Part shown: positions 39,201-51,200 of the stretch, piece after piece
How positions within the stretch are numbered: the stretch's first letter is position 1
Layout of the letters: each line of letters opens with the position of its first letter
Origin: Bagarius yarrelli
Lineage: Eukaryota > Chordata > Actinopteri > Siluriformes > Sisoridae
Assembly: GCA_005784505.1 (NCBI GenBank)
Contig: VCAZ01000042.1
Span: 1,429,233 to 1,493,232, forward strand
Direction: 5' to 3'
Length of the DNA stretch: 64,000 nt
Notes under the pieces: model-generated
The model's database searches: none
Told to the model about the DNA's origin: nothing
Seen by the model: the letters and a program-made list of their open reading frames with translations, nothing else
Program-made: the position numbers and the translations under genes

Positions 39201-42200
39201 GACACGTGACAGACAGAAAGAGGATTAACTTAAGATATATATGGAAAACTAGTACTTAATAGTACATGAATAGATCTGGCAGTCTGGCAGCATAAATGTA
39301 GACAGTGAAGGAGTAGGAGAGTGCCCTTTAAATAGAGTGCTTGTGAGTGACTGTTAAGTAGTGTAGGTGATTAGAAATTGGGTAATTAAAAGTGTGCAGG
39401 GTTAGGATCTGGATGTGATAAGGACTTCAGAGAAATTTCTCTTTCACAGACCTACTCTGAGTTTTCAATCTTGTCCATATTTGCCATGTCTGTATTTTTC
39501 TTATTAATAAAATATTATGCAAAAAATTATACACATTTTAATAAATAAAAATCATAATCATGGAATCTGGAAAAAATTTGAAATCCCAGTACTGTATCTT
39601 AGATATTTTAAAATTTATTAGTTCTGCTGCATAAAGTTCCCTGGTTCGTATCCCCAGCAGGTGTTTTTCTGTGTGGAGTTTGCATGTTCGTCCCATGCTT
39701 GCGTTGGTTTACTCCGGGTTCTCCGTTTTTTTCCCACAGCCAAAAAACGTTAGATTGATTGGTGATTCTGAATTGCTTATATGAGTGTGTGAGTGTGTGT
39801 AGTTGTTTGTCTGCGATGAACTGGTGATCTGTCCAGGTTGAACCCCCTTCCTTTCGCTCAATGACTGGGATAGAAATGTTCTGAATAGTCATCTTAAACA
39901 GGATTCTGTTTAATTCTCTAGTTCCAGAAAGTTACCCGTGACCGAACATGGCACCAATCAGCTTGTTATTCTTTGACATTTCATAAACAGTACCTAAATA
40001 AACAGTAGTCTGATTCATTACCTGAGTATTTATCTAAATAATACTTAATTACTAGTAAAACTTTAATACTAATTTAATAATTTCCCAAATTATCTGTACT
40101 TAACACTGAAAGTCTCTCTCTGCCTCAGGTATGGACCCTCCTAGAGAGATCATGGTATCATACATCTCTGAAGATTCAGTAACCATAACATGGGCTCAGC
40201 CACTTACTCATTTTGATTACTACAAAATGTCTTACCAGTCTGCTAGAGGTATGATTACAAACAGTCTGACTGCATTTGAGTGTAGCAGTCCATGTCTGTT
40301 TACAAAGACAGTATGAGAATTGTTTTTTACTCATTACAGGTCAAGTGGACAATGTGGTAATTAACAAGGATGAGACAAACTATACTCTGACCAGACTTCA
40401 TCCAGCAACAGAATATAAGATTAAGTTAAACAGTGTGCGTGGAAGCCAAGAAAGCAAAGTCATCAGCACTAGTGTATTTACAGGTATATTCACATGAATA
40501 TTACATTTATTAATCTTTATTGATTATTAATACTGTAGAATACTAAACAGAGGAAATCTATTAACCTTAGCCAACTTACCTTTGCCTGTATTTTAGTCCC
40601 CTTTAGAACTATTTGCCAATTAAACAGTTTAACCAGGTAGCCCATCCTGACTCTTATCAAGTATGGCTTTTGTTAATTATGTGCTTCATTTTATTAGGAG
40701 CCTGCTTGACAGTAGTTTGTCTTTATGTATGCTAGATGTATATATACAGTATGCAGTATATAGTGACTATTTGAATGTCAGATAAATCATCAACAGCCAC
40801 TAAAGATAACATAAAAAGCACTTTAAGACATCTGGGTTTGTATATACCTATATACCTATAAATGTGTAAAAAAATTTTCATGTATAATCTGCTTTAAGAA
40901 GGCTAGTTGCAGCTACCTGGACATTGCAAGCTGCTTCCTTTAGGTTCTATAAGGTTAACTCACTCCCAGTGAGATGAGTTTACATTTCCATTGGTTCTGT
41001 GGATTGTCTGTGATGTCTGTATGTGTGAATATCCAAGCAACTTTTCTCGAATGAATCTGCAACACTGTTAGTTAAAGGATTGCAATGATAGCTAGTTACA
41101 TATATTTTCCAGGATTTGTACAAAGCCCACACTAACCCAAAACAAGACATAGTAAAAGAAATCAGATAAAAACAAAGAATGCATTATATTCTGTTTAGTC
41201 ACGTCATCTCTTTTATAAACTACGTTAAACTACTTTTATAAACTAGTCTTTTTCACCTACAGCTATGGATATGCCAATGGAACTGATGGCCCTGAATGTC
41301 ACTCCACAAGGAGCATTGTTGCGCTGGACTGCTCCCCTCTCTAATGTGGATAATTATGTACTTACCCTTACCCGTAGCCAAGGTAAGTAGAAATGCTGCA
41401 AATGTAAATGCTGCAAATGTAAATGAAATTTAAAAAAGAATAATAAAAAAAAGAGGGCAAAAAGAGTGGGCAAAAATGGAAGGGCACAGAGAGATTAAAA
41501 ATAGAAAACGAATTTGGAAAAAAAAAAACGGAAAAATGGAATTAAAACAAATAGTAAGAGGGACATATGGGAAAATAGAGCAATAAAATTAAAAATATAA
41601 TAAATGCATCTGTGCTATTTAAAGCCACAATAATACTGATTCTGAACTGCTTATTTGAATGTATATATTTTTTTTATTTTCCAAATGGTTTATTACACAC
41701 AATTATTTTTATTTTTATTTAACTAAACAAAACTGGTGGCATGTAAGTAAAAATGGGACCTCATAGCTGTAGGATCTGCAGATTAGTCCTGATTATGTTC
41801 TCTGTGGAGTTTTTTTTAGGTGTCCATCGTATGCAAACTTTCCCACAAGTTGATATGAATTTTTAGGCTCTTAAAAAAAGTCTTTAATATACTTTAATAA
41901 AAAATTCAAGATAAACACTCATTTAAAAATAATTTAAAAATAATTTATTATTCATTCCCCGCTTCCCCCTCTGGCCTCGCTGAGTTCCTCGATTCCCTCT
42001 CTGGCCTCGCCTGGCTCCTAGCTTCCCCCTCTGACCCCGCTGTGCTCCTAGCTCCCCCCTCTGGCCTCATCGTGCTCCTCGCTTCCCCCTCTGGCCTCAT
42101 CGTGCTCCTTGCTTCCCCTTCTGGACTCTGGCCCAGGGCCCCTTCATGATTCCCGCCTACCTTCATGGACCCCTCCCATCTCCCACCCCAGGTACAGACT

Positions 42201-45200
42201 AAGGCCCCAACCCCTAGGTTTTCCTAGTTCTAAGTATCTGCCGTAGTCTATGCTATATGTCTTATTTTATGTTTTGATTTAATTTATTCAATTGTTCCAG
42301 AATCAATGGATTTTCAGTCTCAACAAATAAAATATTTTTAGCATTTACTCAGTTAAATTTCAGTTTATTTTAAAATTTATAATTATTGTCACGGTCATGC
42401 CAGTTCCACACCCAGTCAGCATGCGCCCGCCTGAGTATTAACCAGAATCTTATTAGTCCATCACAATTACTCACCCTATTTATACACAAGCCTTTTACTC
42501 AGTTACTGTCTGGTCTCGTATGTTTCATCTTTGTTCCCAGAATTGCTAGTTAGCATCCTGCTGCTGCCCCGCTCGCCCGATTCTCCAGTTCTTGTCAAAA
42601 GCTCTAGATCCTGCTAACACCAAAGCTAACGCTCTAGTCCGATTCTGTCTGCCTTCCACAATCGTAATAAGGCAACCCGCTGGGTCTTATCATTATCTCT
42701 GACTCTGCCCTGGTTCCTTTGTAATAATTATATTGCAAAGATTCACACAGTAGAAAAATAATACACTCACACATTTCAGTTCAAACAACTTGTAAAAGTG
42801 GATGTCGCACTCGATGGGCCTTTTTAGATTTTAAAAACATGTCAGTTGACAAAATGGTGTCTTTACGTTTCCCCAAGGTGTGGGTGTAAAAATGCTTTAC
42901 AATTATGCTAAATGTGCTAAACAAAAAATGTTTATAATTGAATTGATGAGTTTGTAAATGTGAGTGGAGAATATGCTCTTCATCTTGCCCAGCTTTTTCT
43001 AGGCTGAGCTCAATATCAGCCATTTCTAATAATAAATCAATATATAAACAAATTATTTGTTATATATATAAAAGTATTGTATAGTATAGAGTTATTCACA
43101 GATAATAAATATCTCTTCCTTCTTAATAGTGACAGCAGAAACATTTCTAGTGGAAGGTAACAAGCAGGAACATCAGCTGAGTCAACTTCTTCCAAGCACT
43201 CCCTACTCCATTGCTCTCTATGCCACCAAGGGCTCTTTGACCAGTGGCACTGTGATCACCAACTTCATCACCCGTGAGTCCTTTAGTAACTTTAACACAT
43301 CATGTCCTAACACTACTAAAACTGTATATTATCAAATGCTTTTAGACACATTAAAACTTAATAGACTTGCTCTTTCTAAAAAAGAGCCAAATAAACATTC
43401 CCATGATATTCTGTAATATATTTACTGTTGCACAGGGGATTTTAAGATGTCAAATATGTAATTTTAGTGTTTATGACAGAGAATGTAGCATATGAGTATT
43501 TGCATATATTTGACATAAAAACATAAAACCAACATGTCTCTTTGATGGTATGTTGCCGCTCTTTAGCATTTCAGCTAGATATTATTATTGTAATGTATTG
43601 TTGTCGTAATATCAAAGGCTGTGGATATGAATATGTTTGTACTCAGCATTAATTTACAGGTTTCAGCTGGCTTTTTACCTGCCTTTATTGCCTTTTTAGC
43701 TGTCTTTATTTATTCATGGTTTGACTTGACCAAAAGAAGTCCATTTGGGTAAGAACCCACCCAATCAAATTTGGGCAGGAACCCGCGCAGAAGGCTTGCA
43801 CTCAAATTTGGTCGCTTGCACTTGAGAAACAGATGAATCTTTGATAAATCAGACTGATCGATTAATTTTGCTTGTAAGCGTACTTTACTTATCTAGGATC
43901 TAGTTATTGGATTTTATTTATTAAAATTTGTATTTAAAATTTTTTAGATATCATGCATTCTTAAAATGCAGGCACAAAGGTAGTGTACCAAAACGTGACT
44001 CTCTTACAGAGAGTTTTGCCTCGAGTAAGTCAACGTGTGCAGATGGGATTGGAGGTTCTACTTTGGTGGGCATGTCTTCGTCGACCTGGGCTCCTTCTGA
44101 AGAATTCTTTTGTCCTTGTCCAAAGGACCTTTTCTATCCCCAGGGTGGCTAGGGTGAACTCCAGGGTGTCTAGTACTTCTGGTGATGTCTCATAGGAAAA
44201 GGACCACCACCAGCCTCTTCACCATTTTCACAGACATAAGCCTGTCTGACTGAAGCCAGCGGTGGGTAGTCAAGAGCAGGGTGATCATTTAAATGGGCAG
44301 ATTGTACCATGTTTGTGTTAGGACAACTTTTAACAGGACCTGGCACCATTGATGGTACTTTTAGTGCATACCTGGTATGAAGGAAGGCTTTTACCATGAT
44401 CGGGGCCTGATGATCCAGGCAAGATAACAATGCATAAATATCACCAATCCTCTTGATGGAGGAAATAGCGAGTAGGAATACCTTTCCATTGTCAGGTGTT
44501 TATCTCAAACAGCGGCTCATAAGGGTGGTCAGACAGTCTCCCAAGTACCATAGCCAGGTCCCATTACAGGAACCTTAGCCTCTTTGTTCTATAAAGAAAC
44601 CTCTGAAGTCCTGGCTTACTCACTTCAGAACTCCCGGGAGCACTATGATCAGGGAAAGGGTGTACAGATGTAGCCTTGGCCATGTCATATGTCATATCTG
44701 TAGGGTTAGGTGTACCTGCCTCAGCAGATTTTATGCCTTTACACCAACAAAACTATAAAGAGAAGACAGACTCCACAGGAAGGCAACCCCAAAAACAGAT
44801 TGTCAGACTAAACTTAAAGTGGGGGAAGTGGTGGCTTATGGTTGGGGTGTTGGAATACCAACCCGAAGATTCTGGGTTCGATTCCCAGCTCCACCAAGCT
44901 ACTACTGTTGGACCCCTGAGCAAGGCTCTTAACCCTTAATTGCTCAGTTGCACAGATGAGATAAATGTAATTTGCTTTGGATAAGGGCGTCTGCCAAATG
45001 CTGTAAATGTAAAGTTACATTAGAGATTCCATTAAACAAAATCCCATAAAAAAACAGCAAGACAGATACTAATAATATATTTATTATACTTAGAGTGACC
45101 GAAAATATGTGGATTTCCTCAAGTTGGAGATTACTGTCTCCCGGTGTCACTGGCACACAAGAGAAAGGTCTGTATGTCACCTGATTTATCTGTTGAATAA

Positions 45201-48200
45201 TACAAAAAGGACCTATGTTTCTTGGACTGAGCTTACTGCTGGGAAAACAAAATCCTGTAAACCATACACTTCATATTAACTGTATAAGAAAGGATACATT
45301 GTGCTTTGTATGAAAAAATCATATTTTTTTTCACAGCCATGGATGCCCCCCATAATCTGACTGCTAGTGAGGTCAACCACCGTAGTGCCCTCATCTCATG
45401 GCAACCACCTATTGCAGACATTGATAACTACATGCTGACTTATAAGTCAAGTGATGGAAGCCGCAAAGTGAGTAATGAATCGCTTTTACTTTTTTAATAT
45501 ATTCTTTTTTTCATATTTATGTCTTCTTCGTACTCTATTTGTACTGTTTAAGAATTATTTTAGACAATCATAATATTTTTACTAAATCTACAATTTAGAA
45601 ATATATTTTGTCACAAATAACCACTTGTGATCTTTTTGTAACACTTTTGCAATCTTATTGTAAGGTATACAGGAAGCAGTACACTATTAGGCCAGCAGAA
45701 GGCAACCCTAGGACTTAAGTTTAGTTTTTTTGTTGGTATTAACTCGACCACGAAGCTCTGAAGGCCAAGCTGTTAGGGGAGGGCCCCACAAAGGTGGTGT
45801 CTATGGAGTGGATCCTTTATCCTTGGCCCCACAAAAGAGAAATAGACCCACTCCAAACAAAGAGTCTAGCCTGCCACCCATGCAAGATAAAGTATTTAAT
45901 TGAGCCCACCAAATTTTCAGAAGTGAAACATCTGAATGGTAGGTGTACCAATTCAGCAGGCAAACTCTTCTACTTTAAAGCCATGCTGTTGTAATAGCTG
46001 CAGTATGTGGTTTTGCATTGTCCTGGTAAATAAACAAGGTCTTGCCTAAAATAGACACTTTCTGGTAGAAAAGCAACTGGTGCTCTAAACCTTTTAGCCT
46101 TTACTTATGCACCCTCAAGCAATCAAAGACGCTGGCTTTTAAACTAAACATTGATGAAAGTCTGAAAGGTCTCACTCCTCTTTAGCCTGGAGGACATAGC
46201 GTCTGTGATTTTTAACAAGATTGTCAAATTTTAAATGAGCCTTGGCCCACAGGACAAGACAGTGCTTCTGGTGCTTAGTTTAGTTTAGTTTAGCAGACAG
46301 TGGTTTCTGAAAAAATACCTGGACCCGAAGAACACAGGCATCCAAGGACTTCGGCTAAGGAACGTTGTTTTTTAAAGTATTCCACAATTGTTTCCCTGTG
46401 CTGCTGTTGTGAGTCTGTTTATGACAAGCTTAGCCAAGTCAAGTCAAGTCTATTCTAGTTAAGTTCATGTTTGTAGTTTTGTTTAGTGTTTATGCATAGT
46501 GTTCACTATTGTAAATAAACTGCACTTTTGGGTTCTAAACTATATTTGCCGCAGTGGAGTTCATTACAATATCCACAAACCAAATATGAGCCGAGCAGTT
46601 AGCCCTGTTTTCCACCTTCGTCAAGGCAGTCAATCCACCGAGAATTTATGTGCAAGCCACAACCCCTGCCAAGTTACAGCCTCAATTCAAGATGGCCGAC
46701 AAGCCAGAACCTGTTTACCTCGAGCCTGCCAAGCCACAGCCTCAGTTAAAGATGGTTGCCATGCCTGAGATGGCTTACGCCAAGCCCGCCCTCCAGAGAT
46801 GGCTCACGCCAAGCCCAGCATGCCCGAGATAGCTCACACCGAGCTCACCGCGCCAAGCCTGCCACGCCAGAAATGCCTCACAATGAGCCCGCGCCAAATA
46901 AATAATTATTTGTGCTCTTTTTTATAATTTATGCTCAACTGACATTTTCATCCAAAGTTTTTTATGCGATAGTCCAAAATATGTATAAAATATGAATGGA
47001 AACATGGCTTTTAAAATATCTGAGAAAGCAATGTTTACAACATAACAAGTGTACACTGTATCTGTTACAGCTTGTGAGCTCAGTTATATAACTTGTCCTT
47101 TTAGTGTTTTCTGTTGCAGAGATTTAACTAACTTATCTAACCGCATTAATTTCCTCATTTTGCAGCTGGCTCAGCACAACATGGTAAAATGACAACTGCA
47201 AAAACTACAGTAATGGAATACTTAAAAACCGGTAAAACGTTCTCTTATTGTCAGCAATAACATCTCTCAAAAATTACATATTTTAGCAGATGCCCTTATT
47301 CCCACTTGTAGCGACATACAGTGCTTTTAGCCTCATCATTAAGCATGGTAGTGCTACCAAACATGGAAAGAAATGATAAGACTGTATCAAAGAGCACAGT
47401 TGTTTATATATGTTGTGCTGCTGAAGAAGTGGTTTTTATTACATAAAAATAAATTATGTGTTTTTCAGTTTCTTTGATTGAAATATCTTTGTTGCTGTAC
47501 ATAAACTTTGTATTTTTTTTTTTTTAAAACATTCTGTCAGTTTCTCAGCTGCAAGATCAATGGCACAGTGTCCGGACACAAACTAATTATACTTACTTAA
47601 AACAGTTGGGTTAAAAATGACCCAACATATAACCCAATGGTGGGTTGATATAGCACCTACCTAATGTTGGGTTCAAATGACCCAACATTAGGTAGGTGCT
47701 ATATTTTAACAAATAAATTGCGTTATGAAAAACTAATTTGTTAAATTATTATTTACTTTTTGTTTTAATAAAAACATACAAAATTGTTTTTTTAAATGTA
47801 CATTAAAAATGTACTTTGTTTAAAGTGTTTTTGCAATTATTCCACATCTCCTACATTTTTAATGGCTTCCCGCACCTCTTATCTGCAAATCTGTCCATTT
47901 AAGTTTACAGGTTCCACTTCTTTAATGTTTTCCTTACAAACAAACCAATAATTTTCTGTTTAAACAAATTAGCTAATAAATAAACTCAACTAACAGTAAT
48001 GGAATCTGTCACTAACTTACTAAAAAAGCAATGTAAAGACACAATGTGTAATGGGCCTTAACTTCTACTTGCCAGTAGTGAGGAGTCTCAGAAGTCTTTT
48101 AGAAGTAGGTTTAAACCTGTAAGCGCTAGAAAAAGTCTTGCAAACACGAGAGACATGGGAAGAGGGGGTTCGCCAGACAGCTCAGGCTCTGTGTACAGAG

Positions 48201-51200
48201 GAAAAACAGGTGACTGGTAAGGTTTAAGGAGTGAGACATGAGATGTGTGGTGTATGCGATACTGTGGCGGGAGTTTGATTCCATAGGTCATCAGATTGAT
48301 CTGTCTGATCACTGGAAACAGGCCTATGTATCTGTGGAACAGCTTGGTAGATGTATTCTGATATCTCGCATAGAGAGCCATAGCTTTTGCCTAGGTCAGT
48401 AGGCTGAGGCAGGAATCCTTCAGGCATCTGCTCTTTGTTCTGACCGCCCTCTGAAGATAATGGTGCGCCATTTCCCAGACCCTCTCACTCTCCTGGAATC
48501 AGTGTGTCACCGCTGGAATGTCAGACGGCTTGCCCAAATAGTGAAACAGTGGTGGCTGGTAGCAGAGTACGCACTGGAATGGATTAAGACCTTTCTCTGT
48601 CTGACGCAGAGAGTTCTGGGCGTACTCGGCCCAGGAACAAAACCGGTTTCAGGAGTTCTGGTGGGTATGCCATAAGGTATGGAGGTATCGACTAGTCTTC
48701 TGAATTTTCCTCTCTGCTTTCTAGAGAAGAATGCACAAGGGTGGAGTTTAGGAGGTGTTCCCTGATGCTGGGATAGAAAGGGCATCCACTTTCATGATAA
48801 ATGGCTTTTGAGGATTAGGATGAACCAGCAGTGGGGCTGAAATTAAAGCCTTTTGAAGGTGTTCCATGGCTTGTGTAGTTTAAGAGTTCCAGGCAAGACT
48901 CTTGGGCTTTTTCTTTAAAAGGTTTGTGAGTAATTCTAAAGTAAGTAGTTTCTAATGAAACGTCTATAAAATTTCTTAAAACCTAAGAACGTTGCAACTC
49001 TTTAACGGTAGTGGGGCGGGGCCAGGCTTAGCTGCCTTAGCTGCAGGTGTAGCAGGATTTAACTTGAGAGCTCTTTGGAATGCTGTAACAAGTTCTTGGA
49101 AAGCTGTCTGATTCATGATTGTTGGTTAGGTTTGGTCTTCTGTAACAGGAAGTAGACTCAATCAGATCACTTTTATTAAAAGAAATCTTGGACACACAAG
49201 AGATGGTCCTACTTCCTTAGTTAAGACCAGACAGCGAACTGAGGTGAGTTACTGGCTTTAAAAGGGAGAGTGGAGGTTAATTAGGAAATGAGGTGCAGGT
49301 GTGTGAGTGAGTGGTGAAGTAGGGTGGAGTCTGGTGTGTACCTTCTGTGACAGTTGTGCCGGTCGACTATTAAAATTCTAATTTTAACCCAACTGGTTAT
49401 GTTGTTATACAAATAACACAAGATGTTAAACCTAGATATTGGGTACAGTGCATAACCCAATGATTTGGAGTGTACATTCAATATGTTTGATTGAAGATCA
49501 GATGAGGACAGATTATATTTTATTAAAACAAAATATCATTTCTTGTAAAAAATGTTGGGTAACTAAATAATAGTAACTTTTAATTAATTAGTTATATACT
49601 CCATGGTGTAAGTGTGTGGGTAATCATTTAATATTTACTGTTTTCTTGTTAATTTATTGCAGGAGCTTATTTTGGATGCTGAAGATACATGGATTCGTTT
49701 GGAGGGGCTGGCTGAGACAACAGATTACACAGTGAGATTGCAGGCAGCCCGAGGCCTTGAGACCAGTGCCATTGTCTCGACATCCTTCACAACCGGTACC
49801 TGACCCTCAATAAAACAAAATAGTGAATAAAATAATTAATACATAACATTATTCTGACACCCCTCATAATTTAGGCATCTCCTGGGGCACCTACACAAAG
49901 ACAACTCAGTGGTTCAATGTTGTTTATTGGAAGCTTTAGTTCCTTAAATATGAGATTAATAGCAGTCTAAACAATGTGTCTGTACTTGGGTGTTTATGAT
50001 TAAAGCATTATTAGGGATTTATTGCTATCTCCTTTTATAATAAGTCATATTAAGTTGACAGTTGTTAAGTTACAGTCCTCAACCATAGACATTACTTTTT
50101 TAACAATTTGTTTTGCTCAGGACACAGATTATTTGCGGTGCCACAGAACTGTGCTCAGCATTTGCTAAATGGTGAGCGGCTCAGTGGACTTTACACTATC
50201 TACATCAATCGTGACCCCAGTCAGGGTGTACAGGTCTATTGTGACATGACTACTGATGGTGGGGGCTGGATTGTAAGTGTTTTGGAAATGCTTTGAAAAG
50301 ACAGATAAAATGTATTTTCTTGTATTGACATAAGAATTTGATTCAAACAGTTTAACAGTTTAGTCATTATTATCAGTATATTAAGCAGGTGTTTGTGATG
50401 TTTTTGATTTTTTTTTTTTTAGGTGTTTCAACGTCGCCAAAATGGCCTGACTGATTTTTCCAGAAAGTGGAGTGAATATAAAACTGGATTTGGGAATCTG
50501 GAGGATGAATTCTGGCTAGGTGAGATTATACCACCATTTTTAACAGTTCATCAGCTTAGTATATATTTTTGTCAGCAAAATTACACAATTACAAACAAGC
50601 TATATTAGCCAGTTGTCAATGCAGCTCAGTATGGGTACCCTGGAGTCACAAAAGAGCTAGGCCACATAAACAGAGAGATCTATGGCCACTCCCTTGCCCC
50701 AATCCAGGTCTGAGAGCAGGTCGGCTTGTTATGCCTGTAACACCGCCATAGCGTGCAGATACTAGGTGATAGATAGTCTGTTCTGCCCAGGGCATTGTCC
50801 TATATTTCTGCTTTGTCAGCAGTGTATTGTCCAATGTTTAATCTGGCCATTACAACCTCAACCTGCTACTTATATAGCAAGGACTGTGGTGGTGAGTCCT
50901 CAATATCCACACTCATGTCAATCTCCTTGGAGGAAGACACATGGAGCGTCTGACTTTCTCTCTGGAGGGAAGAAACCACAGAGCATGCTTCAGAGTCCTG
51001 ACAGGCAGCTGAAGATATATCGTGTGATGACCAAGAGGGCCTGTAAAAAATGATTTGTCACACCGTGTGGTTTTATAACCAAACCTGTCAATAAATAAAC
51101 TGCAGTTTCCATAAAATGTCTTATTGCATTTAATAAAGAAAAAAACACATGAGAAATGTTCTCCACCAGTAAATAAACACTATATACAGTCTTATGCAAA

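Noticed and set aside
40131..40316. reading exon 11 on without the splice at 40249
   Set aside because: Reading on leads to a stop at about 40314, whereas splicing to 40340 restores the FN3 domain with matching phase.
41948..42140. CRISPR-like array
   Set aside because: Units are contiguous 30-bp repeats without spacers, in a vertebrate intron. A minisatellite.
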